Source of the DNA: Deltaproteobacteria bacterium
Lineage (GTDB): Bacteria; Desulfobacterota; Desulfarculia; Adiutricales; Adiutricaceae
Direction: 5' to 3'
Assembly: GCA_031270705.1 (NCBI GenBank)
Contig: JAISWW010000011.1
Coordinates: 1 to 40,791 of the forward strand
DNA length: 40,791 nucleotides
This document shows positions 16,888 through 25,852 of this stretch, piece by piece. Below the pieces are notes generated by a model. It did not search any database, was not told the origin of the DNA, and saw only the letters and a list, made by a program, of their open reading frames with translations. The position numbers and the translations under genes are program-made. Every line of letters begins with the position of its first letter. Within the stretch, counting starts at the first letter, position 1.

Positions 16888-18972
16888 TTAATCAAATAAA
16901 CCCCAACGCCTGGCCTTCTCCCCTTCCAACCGCCAGACCGCCCAGTGCAAGGCCCAAAGCTCTTGACGGTCATTTAATAAAATCTTCTTTTCTCGCGGGC
17001 TTAGGCTATTGGGGCCCCTAGCCAAAGCTTTTTCGCGCAAGCTTTGAAACCAGGCTCTTTTCTTCGGCCCATACTTTCTTGGCCGGGCGGCCATAGCTAG
17101 ATGAGTCTCTAAGGCCTTGGGACTAACCACGGCCCGGACAAAGCCATTTTCCGGGGGAATATCCAAAAACGGGGCCGGCTCCGGAGCTTTTAACTCTTCG
17201 GCCAAGGCCAAAATCTCGGGCTCGGGTTTGGTTTCGGCGGGCGTCCTTAATAAACCCCAGCGCGCGGCCCAATCGCCAATGGAGACGCGGCTGGTTAAAA
17301 CCGAAAGAGGGATGGACAAAAAGAGACCCGCGGCCACTGGGGAAAGCCAAAGAAAAAAGCCGGGGCTAATTATGTACATCGATAAACCCCAGACCAAACC
17401 CAATAAGGAGCCAAACCAGTGAAAACGCGTGGCCGCGAGCCAAGTTAAGCCCCCAGAGCTATCGCGGTTTTGGGCGCTCCAAGAAACTTTAAAGCCTAAA
17501 AAAGTCGTGACCACAAAGAGGCTATGAAAAAGCATGCGCACGGGGGCTAAAAAGGTGGAGACAATGATCTCTAAAAAAATGGATAGGACTAAGCGAAAAA
17601 AACCGCCAAAGGCTTTAACGCGGCCTTGAGCCAAAATGACCAAAATCGAGAGCGCTTTGGGGAAAAATAGCAATAAACCCGTGCTCGACAATAAGGTTAA
17701 GGCCCAGGCCGGAAAATAGCGCGGCCAATCGGGAAAAAGGCTGGGCCCCTCGGGAAAATAAATGGGCGTCACAAAGAGAGAGCTGATGGCCTCTAAACTG
17801 GAGGCCACGAGGAAAAAAAACCACAATAAGGCTGAGCCATAGCTCATGATGCCATTAATAAACAAAGCCCGATGAGTCGGGAAAAAGCCCCGAGCGAAGA
17901 CCAAGCGACTGTGCTGGAGATTGCCTTGGCACCAGCGTCGATCCCGAATGAGCTCATCGACTAAGGTCGGCGGATTGCGTTCCCAAGAGCCTTCCAAATC
18001 ATAAGCCAGCCAAACCCCATAGCCGGCCCTTCGCATCAAGGCTGACTCAACAAAATCATGGCTTAAAATGTCCCCGCTCAAAGGCGAGCGCCCGGGCACC
18101 CGAGGCAACTGGCAATGCTCGACAAAAGGCTGGATCCGAATGATGGCGTTGTGACCCCAATATTGAGCCTCGCCCAATTGCCAATAATGGAGGCCAGCCG
18201 CGAAAATTGGCCCATAAAGATGCCCGGCGAATTGCTGGATCCTGGCCAATAATGTTTGGCTAAAAATGGCTTTGGGCGGCGACTGGATGACGCCAATGTC
18301 GGGGCGGTTTTCCATGGCCAAAGTTAAGCGAATCAAGGACTCGGCGGACATGAGGCTATCGGCGTCAAAAACGATCATATAGCGATAATCCGCGCCCCAA
18401 CGCCGACAAAAGTCGGCGATATTGCCGCTTTTGCGCTTTAAGTTGGCTTGGCGATGGCGATAAAAAAGGCGCGGGCTAGGGCTGTCCGTAACCGAACGAG
18501 CGTAGGCCTCTTCTTCGGTGACCCAAACGTCCGGATCCGTGGAATCGCTCAAAACAAAAATGTCAAAGTGATCGCCCTCGCCAGATTGGGTTAGAGAGCG
18601 CCTGACTGTGTCCACGCCCGCGAAAACCATTTTTGGGTCTTCGTTATAGACGGGCAATAAAATAGCCGTTCGAAAATCGGAGGCTAAACTGGTCAAAGGC
18701 GGGAGATCTTTTAAGACCCTTAGGCTATCGCCTTTTTTGGCCATCACCCAAACCCCGGCCAAGGAGCTCCAAAAGCCCACGGAAATCCAACCAAACAAAA
18801 TCGCGAAAAGGGCCGTCATGATGGCGTTGAGCCAGCCCAAGCCTTGAGCGGGCAATAACGAATTCATGACCCAGGCGGCCAAAAGAGTGGGGATCAATAT
18901 TAAGGCCAACAAAAGGCCTCGCCGCCTACTCCCGACCCTGGCCCATTTTGGCCTTGGCTCCATGCCGCTCAC
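16888..18972 (-). CDS. opgH: Glucans biosynthesis glucosyltransferase OpgH (MdoH)
   Basis: A 694-residue inner-membrane GT2 glucosyltransferase that makes the beta-1,2 backbone of osmoregulated periplasmic glucans from UDP-glucose. Two N-terminal membrane segments (about 19-41 and 48-70) precede the cytosolic catalytic domain, which shows TAILLPVYNEDP, KRKSGNIADFCRRWG, VFDADSLMS, HYWQLGEAQYWGHNAIIR, ILSHDFVESALMRRAGYG and the RDRRWCQGN motif expected of a processive synthase. C-terminal membrane segments and RAVVSPKALETHLAMAARPR match E. coli OpgH. It lacks roughly 130 N-terminal residues of the 847-residue E. coli enzyme. The GTG start overlaps the previous stop (GTGA), showing translational coupling; ATG at 18963 is an alternative start. 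It follows opgG with one small ORF between. Confidence 0.93.
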   Translation of the reverse strand: MSGMEPRPKWARVGSRRRGLLLALILIPTLLAAWVMNSLLPAQGLGWLNAIMTALFAILFGWISVGFWSSLAGVWVMAKKGDSLRVLKDLPPLTSLASDFRTAILLPVYNEDPKMVFAGVDTVRRSLTQSGEGDHFDIFVLSDSTDPDVWVTEEEAYARSVTDSPSPRLFYRHRQANLKRKSGNIADFCRRWGADYRYMIVFDADSLMSAESLIRLTLAMENRPDIGVIQSPPKAIFSQTLLARIQQFAGHLYGPIFAAGLHYWQLGEAQYWGHNAIIRIQPFVEHCQLPRVPGRSPLSGDILSHDFVESALMRRAGYGVWLAYDLEGSWERNPPTLVDELIRDRRWCQGNLQHSRLVFARGFFPTHRALFINGIMSYGSALLWFFFLVASSLEAISSLFVTPIYFPEGPSLFPDWPRYFPAWALTLLSSTGLLLFFPKALSILVILAQGRVKAFGGFFRLVLSIFLEIIVSTFLAPVRMLFHSLFVVTTFLGFKVSWSAQNRDSSGGLTWLAATRFHWFGSLLGLVWGLSMYIISPGFFLWLSPVAAGLFLSIPLSVLTSRVSIGDWAARWGLLRTPAETKPEPEILALAEELKAPEPAPFLDIPPENGFVRAVVSPKALETHLAMAARPRKYGPKKRAWFQSLREKALARGPNSLSPREKKILLNDRQELWALHWAVWRLEGEKARRWGLFD

Positions 18973-19259
18973 AACTCCAAATCGTTAAAAAATTCGCTGG
19001 CTCGCTGATCCGTGACCATTGAGCGCCTATTTAAAGGCGGCTGACTAGGGGGAAAATCCATAGTGGAGGCGACAGGCAAGAGATCTTTTAAAATATCCAA
19101 AGCCTCGCCTAAGCTAGTGGGTTCTTTGGCCAAAACCGCGCTCAAAAGAGTTAGGCTTTCTTCTGGCTCAAAACCACGGGCTTCCAAAAGGATGAGGATC
19201 CGCCTAATGGCTTTGTGGCGATGGGCAAAGACCTTCTCATTGGTTAAAGTCATAAACAA
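18969..19259 (-). CDS. Small coupled ORF between opgG and opgH
   Basis: A 96-residue soluble protein overlapping the end of opgG by 23 bases and coupled to opgH by a GTGA overlap, so it must be made with them. The N-terminal half looks helical (HKAIRRILILLEARGFEPEE), and the C-terminal part has PSQPPLNRRSMV. That PP..RR/RT-type block resembles a segment in the N-terminal extension of gammaproteobacterial OpgH, which the OpgH here lacks. I therefore suspect a detached OpgH N-terminal regulatory domain. An unrelated accessory protein is equally possible. ATG at 19253 is an alternative start. Confidence 0.6.
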   Translation of the reverse strand: MFMTLTNEKVFAHRHKAIRRILILLEARGFEPEESLTLLSAVLAKEPTSLGEALDILKDLLPVASTMDFPPSQPPLNRRSMVTDQRASEFFNDLEL

Positions 19260-20994
19260 ATGTCTCGGTTATGGGCTCGGGCAAGTTTTCGCCTCTAGCC
19301 AATCTCGCCCTAAGCCTCGGCGGTCGCCAATTGTCGTCCCGACCGGTAAAAATGGCGTCCACCATGCTCCCGCTTAAAGGGGAGCGGATCTTAAACCTTA
19401 AGCGCCAACCCCCAGTCACGGGATTTTTGAAAAGTCTTTTTTCCAAAACCTGGAAATTGCCCTCTGGCTCCACCTGGCTAGCCAAACCCGTCTCCCCCGA
19501 CAAAGCGTTTAAAGCCTGGCCCTCAAAATCCACTATAAATTCCGGGTATTCGGGATTGGGGTTAGAGAGAACGCGGTTAGCCACGACCCGGCCCGATTGA
19601 TGGGGCACGCTACCTGGAGCCGTCCAATACAGCTTGTAATCATAGCGCAATTCCCGGGAGCCGTTTTGCGAGGTTAAATCGCGCACCCAAAAAGTCTGGA
19701 TGTTTTCGTGGATCTCTTTGGAGCTGGGAATCTCCAAAAGCTCCAAATGGCCTGGCCCAAACCCATCGCCTGGCTCGACAAAAACCCAAGCCCGGCGCTC
19801 ATAACGGGCCCCAATATCTTGAAAATGATCAAAACTGGCGTCTTTTTGAATTAGGCCATAACCCGTCAAAGGAGCGTCCTTAAAAGAGGTGGACAATAAA
19901 CGCCGGGGATTATTCAAAGGCCGATGGAACCACGATTGGGGGGCCGTGGAATAGATCAAAGCGTCGGCGCTATGAACCTCGGGCCGCCAATCATAGGGAG
20001 AGCCGTTTTCTTTTTCCGAAAAGAGATACATGCCGCTAACCGGAGCTAAGCCAAGTTTGCGGGGCCAAGATTGTCCCGCCCGGGTAAAGAGGACGGCTTT
20101 GGTCTCAATGACCGTGGAAGTGCCCGGTTTAACCAAAAAAGAAAAAGCCCCGGTCAAGCTTGGAGCCTCCAAAAGGGCGTAGATGGTCATTTCGCGATCT
20201 TGGGGTTGAGGCTTGACCAGCCAAAATTGCCGAAAATAAGGATATTGCTCGCCTTCGGGCAAATTGGGATCAATTATGAGCCCCCTAGCGGCTAAACCCA
20301 GATCCGAGCGCCGAGCCATAGCTTGAAAATTGCTGGCCCCTAAAAAAACCAAGCCTTTTTCTTTGGCGTCGCCTTGATTGACCGGAAAATGAAGGCTAAA
20401 ACCCGAAAAACCTAAACCCGCGGCGTTTATCCTGACCGGCCAATCCTGGCTGGGATAATTAAATTGCTGGGCCCTAAATGGGACTGGAGTCGCTCGGCCC
20501 TCTTCCACCACATTAACGACGACGCTCTGATCGTAGACCGAGCCGGGATGAACGAAGCCAACCCCGAAAAAACCCTCCGTCGCCCATAATAAGCTCTCTT
20601 CCTTAAAACTAATGGCCGCCCAGAGCTGATCGGTCAGATTTTCGCGAATAAAATTGACCTTCTGGGGATCCTGAGGCTCAAACTTGTTGTTGGCCAAGGC
20701 GCGAGCCAGTCGCTCGACCTCGCCCAAACCAAAAGTTGGCGGCGGGCTGACTGGAGCGAGATCCGGAGTAGGCTCCTGACTGGGCCCCTGACTAGACCCC
20801 AGACTAGACTCCTGACTAGACTCCTGACTAGGCTCCTGACTAGGCTCCGCGGCCTGGCTCACCGGCGGAGCGACTTTGGGCTCCGCGATTGGGCCCTTCT
20901 CTTCGGCCAGAACCGAGCTAGAGCAAACTAGGCCCAGACATAAAACTAAGCCCCAAATCAGCCCCAAGGCCCTTGAGCCTAGATATTTTTTCAT
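19237..20994 (-). CDS. opgG: Periplasmic glucan biosynthesis protein OpgG (MdoG)
   Basis: A 585-residue periplasmic protein of the OpgG/OpgD family, needed for release and branching of the glucan chain made by OpgH. I chose ATG 20994, which gives a clean signal peptide (MKKYLGSRALGLIWGLVL, then a cut after VLA); a GTG at 21039 would add 15 residues in front. After a Ser/Gln/Glu/Pro repeat linker the family body runs to the end: VERLARALANNKFEPQ, GVGFVHPGSVYDQSV, then FRQFWLVKPQPQDREMTIYALL, DWRPEVHSADAL, GLIQKDASFDHFQDIGARYE and ERRAWVFVEPGDGFGPG, all recognisable from E. coli OpgG. The small ORF and opgH follow with overlaps, forming one operon. The repeat linker is not typical of the family. 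Confidence 0.93.
   Translation of the reverse strand: MKKYLGSRALGLIWGLVLCLGLVCSSSVLAEEKGPIAEPKVAPPVSQAAEPSQEPSQESSQESSLGSSQGPSQEPTPDLAPVSPPPTFGLGEVERLARALANNKFEPQDPQKVNFIRENLTDQLWAAISFKEESLLWATEGFFGVGFVHPGSVYDQSVVVNVVEEGRATPVPFRAQQFNYPSQDWPVRINAAGLGFSGFSLHFPVNQGDAKEKGLVFLGASNFQAMARRSDLGLAARGLIIDPNLPEGEQYPYFRQFWLVKPQPQDREMTIYALLEAPSLTGAFSFLVKPGTSTVIETKAVLFTRAGQSWPRKLGLAPVSGMYLFSEKENGSPYDWRPEVHSADALIYSTAPQSWFHRPLNNPRRLLSTSFKDAPLTGYGLIQKDASFDHFQDIGARYERRAWVFVEPGDGFGPGHLELLEIPSSKEIHENIQTFWVRDLTSQNGSRELRYDYKLYWTAPGSVPHQSGRVVANRVLSNPNPEYPEFIVDFEGQALNALSGETGLASQVEPEGNFQVLEKRLFKNPVTGGWRLRFKIRSPLSGSMVDAIFTGRDDNWRPPRLRARLARGENLPEPITETFVYDFNQ
20771..20848. repeat. 15-bp repeats coding the OpgG linker
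   Basis: About five imperfect copies of a CTCCTGACTAGGCTC-like unit encode SQEPS/SQESS pentapeptides just after the OpgG signal peptide. Copies differ by one or two bases. This is probably a flexible spacer that can vary in length. Confidence 0.75.
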
Positions 20995-21068
20995 TTCCAA
21001 AACCAATTCCCACTTTAAAAGGCCGTAAACTAGGGCCACCCAAAAAGACGCCCAAGCCTAATGGGTTA

Positions 21069-21098
21069 ATATTATGGATATTCGCCAAGCAAGATCAA
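21069..21098 (-). promoter_or_regulatory. Possible opgG promoter
   Basis: On the minus strand TTGATC (21098-21093) and TAATAT (21074-21069) are 18 bases apart, about 75 bases upstream of the opgG ATG. The match to consensus is moderate. No other candidate was clearer in this spacer. Confidence 0.35.
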
Positions 21099-21411
21099 GC
21101 TAATTTTTTGGTCGGCTTAATCTCATTTTTTGACTATATTACTCTTTTTGGCCAAAAAATAAGTTTCCGCCAAAACTTAAAGGACTACTAAGAGCTAACT
21201 ACGATTAGGACAAAGAAGAAGCGACAAAAATAAACGAACTCACCGGGAAAAGGCCCAGACTACCCATGATTATCTCTTGTTTATTAAGGAAGGAATGAAA
21301 TATTAGACTTTTAAGGGCCACAGAAAAAAGCCCCGTTGGTTTAAAATAATTTCTCTTTAGGGGCGCCGCAAAATTTTTCCCCACCCGCCCCAAAAAATAA
21401 AGGCCCTAAAA

Positions 21412-21446
21412 AGAAAAAGGGGCCGCGACCCGAAGGCCACGGTCCC
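21412..21446 (-). terminator. Intrinsic terminator after adh
   Basis: On the minus strand, 26 bases after the adh stop, GGGACCGTGGCC and GGTCGCGGCCCC pair around a TTCG tetraloop (one mismatch, two wobbles), followed directly by TTTTTC. This is a classic Rho-independent terminator and closes the adh unit. Confidence 0.85.
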
Positions 21447-21471
21447 AAGATAGAAAGGAGGAGATAATCGA

Positions 21472-22638
21472 TTAGAAATCGACGTTCTTGCCTTCATAGA
21501 TGTACCGGAACAGTCTTTCCATCTCATCGACGCTAATGGGCCTGGGGTTGGAGCCGGTGCAGGCGTCTTCCAGAGCGCGCTCGGAGATCTGACGGATCTT
21601 CGCGTCGAAGTCGGCTTTGTCAACGCCATTCTCTTTCAAGGTTTGCTTGATGTTGAGTTTGCCGTTGAGGTCTTTGACATACTGAGCCAACGCGTCGGTC
21701 AAGTATTCGTCATTGGTGCCTTCGATCTTCAGGTAGCGAGCGATGGTGGCGAAACGATTACTGGAGGTTTTGGCGTTGAACTGAATGACAAAGGGCAGAT
21801 AGATGGCGTTGGCCAAGCCGTGCGGGATCTTCCAAACGGCGCCGGTCTTGTGGGCCATGGAGTGAACGATACCCAAAAGGGCGTTGGTGAAAGCGATACC
21901 AGCTAAGCACTGGGCATAGTGCATTTGCTCGCGGGATTCCATATTGCCCTGATAGGACTTGACCAGGTGGGTATTGATCATATCAATAGCCGCCAAGGCG
22001 TTGCAATCAGAGAAGGGGGAATGCCAGCCAGCGACATAAGCCTCAATGGCGTGAGTCAGAGCGTCCATACCGGTATGGGAAACCAGAAGAGCGGGCATGC
22101 CCTTGGGGGGTTCCGGATCGACGATGGCTACGTCTGGGGTCAGATTGTAGTCAGCGAGAGGATACTTAATCAGGGTCTTGTAGTCAGTAACGACCGAGAA
22201 GGCGGTCACTTCCGTGGCGGTCCCGGAGGTGGAGGAGATGGCGCAGAAGCGAGCCTTGGTCCGTAAGGTCGGGATATTAAAAGGCTTGGCGACTTCCTCA
22301 AACTTGGAATCTGGATACTCATAGAATACCCACATACACTTCGCGGCGTCAATGGGAGAACCGCCGCCTAAGGCCACGATCCAATCCGGCTTGAACTCTT
22401 GCATTTTAGCCGCGCCCTTCATGACGGTCTCAATGGAGGGATCGGGCTCGATGTTTTCGAAAGTCTCGACCTGGAAGCCGGCTTTCTTCAGGTTGTTGAT
22501 GACCTTGTCGAGAATTCCTTGTTTCTTCATGGCGCTACCGCCACAGCAAACGATGGCTTTAGAGCCCTTCAAAGTTGACAAGGAATCGAGGGCGTTGGGT
22601 CCAAAATAGATGTCGCGCGGAATAGTAAAACGGGCCAT
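21472..22638 (-). CDS. Iron-containing alcohol dehydrogenase
   Basis: A 388-residue NAD(P)-dependent alcohol dehydrogenase of the iron group (group III). I use ATG 22638, which has AAGGAGG eight bases upstream; a longer reading from TTG 22659 would put that ribosome site inside the gene. The nucleotide-binding GGGSPID is at 91-97. The four iron ligands have exactly the spacing known from FucO: D192, H196, H259 and H273, inside TGMDALTHAIEAYV and VHSMAHKTG..IPHG. Overall it resembles dehydrogenases for short primary alcohols and the C-terminal half of AdhE; substrate cannot be told from sequence (ethanol, butanol, 1,3-propanediol and lactaldehyde are options). The gene is monocistronic, with its own promoter and terminator and a strong ribosome site, so expression is probably high. 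It would couple redox balance to the neighbouring lactate cluster. Confidence 0.93.
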   Translation of the reverse strand: MARFTIPRDIYFGPNALDSLSTLKGSKAIVCCGGSAMKKQGILDKVINNLKKAGFQVETFENIEPDPSIETVMKGAAKMQEFKPDWIVALGGGSPIDAAKCMWVFYEYPDSKFEEVAKPFNIPTLRTKARFCAISSTSGTATEVTAFSVVTDYKTLIKYPLADYNLTPDVAIVDPEPPKGMPALLVSHTGMDALTHAIEAYVAGWHSPFSDCNALAAIDMINTHLVKSYQGNMESREQMHYAQCLAGIAFTNALLGIVHSMAHKTGAVWKIPHGLANAIYLPFVIQFNAKTSSNRFATIARYLKIEGTNDEYLTDALAQYVKDLNGKLNIKQTLKENGVDKADFDAKIRQISERALEDACTGSNPRPISVDEMERLFRYIYEGKNVDF

Positions 22639-22737
22639 TTGCAATGCCTCCTTGAGCAAAAGCAGTTGGGGTTGAACGGCTTAAAGCCGAAAAATTGGTC
22701 GCTTAGCAACCCGAAAAATCAAAAAACCCTATCCGTA

Positions 22738-22777
22738 ATGGATCAAAAACTTGACCTTATGATGGATCAAAAACTTG
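22738..22777. repeat. 16-bp direct repeat in the adh leader
   Basis: ATGGATCAAAAACTTG occurs at 22738-22753 and 22762-22777 (24-bp period), within the roughly 200-base untranslated leader between the adh promoter and start codon. It could be a regulator or small RNA target, or a chance duplication. Confidence 0.6.
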
Positions 22778-22849
22778 GCAAAAAAGTTAAGGGGCCAAAA
22801 AGCCGCCGCGTCCACGTTTCTAAGGGATATTTTGTTAGGCTGTAAAAAC

Positions 22850-22878
22850 AGTATACGGGGGCTCAATTTGATTGTCAA
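22850..22878 (-). promoter_or_regulatory. Near-consensus sigma-70 promoter for adh
   Basis: On the minus strand TTGACA (22878-22873) and TATACT (22855-22850) are separated by exactly 17 bases. The six-base -35 is perfect and the -10 has one mismatch. A short palindrome, CTGTAAAAACAG (22840-22851), overlaps the -10 edge and start point and could be an operator. The predicted leader is about 200 bases long. Confidence 0.8.
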
Positions 22879-23591
22879 GATAAATTTTGGACATAACCCA
22901 AAAAATGGCGATTTTTTTAGCTATTTTTTTTACACTTTCTTTTGAGCTATTTACATATAGGTAAATTTGTTTTATATGTTAATTTTGAACTTTTTAGTGT
23001 TTTATAAAAAATTTGACGCTTAAAAAAACTTCAACACCGTTTCCTTACGTTCAGACATCTTTACCTATAATTAAATAATATTTATTTAAAATTATACCTT
23101 TAGTTTAACTTAAGATTAAATACGCAAACATTTAACAGGCCAAAAAAAATTTGTCCAACCTTAAAAATTTTTTTTACAGAAGCGATTTTTTTGGGCCTTT
23201 GTCAAAAAATTCGGGATCCGAGCCCGGTCGGGCGAGGATCCGAGAGATTTTTGGACGGCTATTTTATCTTTTGGGAGAGGGCCAAAATTCTTTAGGCCAG
23301 ACGTCCAGATGATCATAAAGCGAGCCAGGGAGCTGGTCAGGGAACAAGACAAGGGAGCCCCAAAGACCCCGAAAAAGCTAGGCTTTAAAATATTGAGCAA
23401 CTTTAAAAAATTAAAATTCAAACTTTATCTTAAATAGGCTCTAAAAAAGAATGGGGTTTGCTTACCAAGTTTAATAATACGTAAAAAAATTAATTACTTT
23501 TTTATGTCAATTAATTTCTATTAAAAAAAGAGCAAATTATTTTGTCAAAAAAACCCTCTCCCGAAATCTTAGCCCAAAAAAATTTGGCCCC
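22879..23591. other. Gene-free spacer between adh and lactate cluster
   Basis: AT-rich, no convincing protein. A strong hairpin around 23214-23242 pairs GGATCCGAGCCCG with CGGGCGAGGATCC, leaving an internal GA mismatch. An 86-codon minus-strand frame at 23161-23421 overlaps this hairpin, lacks a ribosome site and resembles nothing I know, so I do not call it. Confidence 0.55.
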
Positions 23592-23629
23592 AAAAAACCA
23601 AAGTAGCCGCGCGGGGGACGCGCGGCTAC
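23592..23629 (-). terminator. Intrinsic terminator of the lactate operon
   Basis: A perfect 11-bp stem, GTAGCCGCGCG with CGCGCGGCTAC around a five-base loop (23603-23629), is followed on the minus strand by TTTGGTTTTTTGG. It lies 57 bases after the stop of the LutB-LutA fusion gene. Confidence 0.8.
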
Positions 23630-23685
23630 CTATATAATAATGTTACCAAAGAAATCGTGATTAAAGCCTAAGGGCCAAAAGACGG

Positions 23686-25827
23686 TTAAGTCAGGTGGCG
23701 AGCCAAAAATTCGGCTATGTGCTCCACTTTGAGATTGCCGCCCCGCTTTTTCTCCCCGCCGTCCAACTGGATATAACAACCCGGACAGTCGGTGACGACA
23801 GTCGTAACGCCCGCGCCCTCTAAGTTATTGAGTTTATTGGTTAAAAGGGTTCCGGAGATCTCGGGGAACTTAGTCGAGTAGGTGCCCCCAAAGCCACAGC
23901 AGACATCCTCCTCAGGGGCGACCTGATAATCCCCGGCGGCTTTTAAAAGAGTTTTGGGCGCCTCGACCACGCCTAAACCCCGCACCAAGTGGCAGGGATA
24001 ATGGTAGCCCACTTTTTCCTTTTTATTGACAAAGGTCTCGGGCTTGACCTTTAAGACATCCGTCAATAAGGAGCTAAAGTCAATGACTTTATCGGAAAAA
24101 GCTTGGACTTCGGCCCCCATGTTTTCCCCGGCCAAAAGCTCGTGGTAACGATTTTTGATATGCGAGCCGCAGGAAGCGCAAAGGGTCACGATATGATCGA
24201 CATTTAAATTTTTAAAGGCCGCGATATTGCCTTTGGCCGTGGCGATAGCCGAGGCCCTCTGACCCATCATTTGAACCGGTAGCCCGCAACAGCTTTGGGT
24301 TTCGGGAAACTCGACGTTAACGCCCAGTTTAGCCAGAATGGTCGTGGCCGCCTGGAGATGGCCGGGAAAAATAAAATCCTGGGCGCAACCGGCGAAAAGG
24401 CCAACCGTTTTGGCCCCCGGGACGACGGGCGGCTTGATTTTTGGCCAAATATCGCGGAAAGCTTGGTCAGCGATGGCCGGCAAAGCCTTGGGACCTTGGC
24501 CCAAGGAGAAGATTTCCGGCAGATGCCGAATGTAGCGGCCTTTTTTGACCGGCAATTGGGCCCACCTGGCGAACTTGAGTAATGTGTGGAAAAGCTTGCG
24601 GTTAGCCAAGACGCGGCCCAAAAGAGCCTGATCCATGGCCGAGCCAAACTCTTCGTTGAGGCGCGCCCGAATCTCTTGGATGATGGCTGGCAAATCGATG
24701 CCCGCCGCGCAGACGTCCTTACAGGCTTCGCACCCCACGCAGTTTTGAGCCAAAATTTTCGCTCTTTCATGGCCATGAAAGAAATAGGTTAAAATCAAGC
24801 CAATGGCCCCGATGTAAACGTAACCCATCCGATGCCCGCCGACCAGCCGATAAACCGGGCAAACATTGGCGCAGGCCCCACAGCGCACGCACCTTAGGGC
24901 TTGGCGGCACTTGGGATCCTTAATTAACTGGGTTCGGCCATTATCCAAAAAGATCATATGAAACTCTTTGGTTTGGCTGTTCTCCCCTTCTTTGCGCTCC
25001 ACGGCCCCAGAAATCCAAGAGACATAAGTGGTAATGGCCTGAGCCGTGGCGTTGCGCGGCAAAACCTTAATGACCCTTAAAGCGTCATGGAGGGTGGGGA
25101 CGAGCTTATCAATGCCGCAGATGGCCACATGAACCCGCGGCAAGGTGGTGGTGAGGCGGCCATTGCCCTCATTGGTGCAAATAGCCATGGAGCCAGTCTC
25201 GGCCACGGCGAAGTTGGCCCCGGAAATGCCCATATCCGCCTCGGCGAACTTGGCCCTTAGCTCATGACGGGCCACTTTGACCAATTTGCTGATGTCGCTA
25301 TCTTGGTCTTGTTTGGTGGTTTCGGCGAAAACGTCGGCCACTTGGTAACGCGACAAGTGGATAGCCGGCATCACCATGTGCGAGGGGCCCTCATGACGCA
25401 ATTGGATGATCCACTCGCCCAAATCCGTCTCCGTGACCTTTAAGCCCGCCTCCTCCAAGGGGTGATTCAAGTGAATCTCCTCGGCGGTCATGGATTTGCT
25501 TTTAATGACCGTTTTACAGTCATTCTCCTTAGCCAGTTGGATAACTAGATCGCAAGCCTCTTTGGCCGTGGCCGCGCGATGGACTTTAACGCCCTTCTTT
25601 TCGGCCACGCTTTTAAAACGCTCAAAAAGCTCGTCTAAATGATCCAAGGACTCGTCTTTGGCCTCGGCGATCTCGGCTATGAGGGCTTTTTCGTTCACGT
25701 CAGCGAAAATTAATTGCCGGTTAGCCCGATATTGAACCGCGAACTTGTCCAGGGTCTGTCTTAAAAAATTATCGTCCAAGGCTTGTTTTAAAGAGCCATG
25801 GTAGGATTTCATTGTTGTCTCGTTCAT
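23686..25827 (-). CDS. lutB: LutB-LutA fusion, lactate utilization iron-sulfur protein
   Basis: A 713-residue fusion that joins two proteins separate in Bacillus (LutB and LutA), the arrangement known in Desulfovibrio. Residues about 60-300 form a LUD (lactate utilization) domain with GISGANFAVAETGSMAI. Two [4Fe-4S] motifs follow: C313, C316, C319, C323P and C363, C366, C369, C373. The C-terminal LutA part has two cysteine-rich CCG domains (GLFAGCAQDF..SCCGLP, then YPCHLVRG and VCCGFGG), ligands of a further cluster as in HdrB. With LutC it should form the membrane-peripheral complex that oxidises L-lactate to pyruvate. The ATG at 25827 has GGGAGG; it starts 25 bases after lutC. It is the last gene of the cluster and is followed by a strong terminator. 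Confidence 0.9.
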   Translation of the reverse strand: MNETTMKSYHGSLKQALDDNFLRQTLDKFAVQYRANRQLIFADVNEKALIAEIAEAKDESLDHLDELFERFKSVAEKKGVKVHRAATAKEACDLVIQLAKENDCKTVIKSKSMTAEEIHLNHPLEEAGLKVTETDLGEWIIQLRHEGPSHMVMPAIHLSRYQVADVFAETTKQDQDSDISKLVKVARHELRAKFAEADMGISGANFAVAETGSMAICTNEGNGRLTTTLPRVHVAICGIDKLVPTLHDALRVIKVLPRNATAQAITTYVSWISGAVERKEGENSQTKEFHMIFLDNGRTQLIKDPKCRQALRCVRCGACANVCPVYRLVGGHRMGYVYIGAIGLILTYFFHGHERAKILAQNCVGCEACKDVCAAGIDLPAIIQEIRARLNEEFGSAMDQALLGRVLANRKLFHTLLKFARWAQLPVKKGRYIRHLPEIFSLGQGPKALPAIADQAFRDIWPKIKPPVVPGAKTVGLFAGCAQDFIFPGHLQAATTILAKLGVNVEFPETQSCCGLPVQMMGQRASAIATAKGNIAAFKNLNVDHIVTLCASCGSHIKNRYHELLAGENMGAEVQAFSDKVIDFSSLLTDVLKVKPETFVNKKEKVGYHYPCHLVRGLGVVEAPKTLLKAAGDYQVAPEEDVCCGFGGTYSTKFPEISGTLLTNKLNNLEGAGVTTVVTDCPGCYIQLDGGEKKRGGNLKVEHIAEFLARHLT

Positions 25828-25852
25828 CCTAAATCGCCTCCCAGGCCTTTTC

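Noticed and set aside
21205-21393. 62-codon minus-strand frame between opgG and adh
   Set aside because: No ribosome site, and it lies in a transcription-terminating spacer with odd composition.
23161-23421. 86-codon minus-strand frame in the adh-lut spacer
   Set aside because: It overlaps a strong hairpin, has no ribosome site and no family resemblance.
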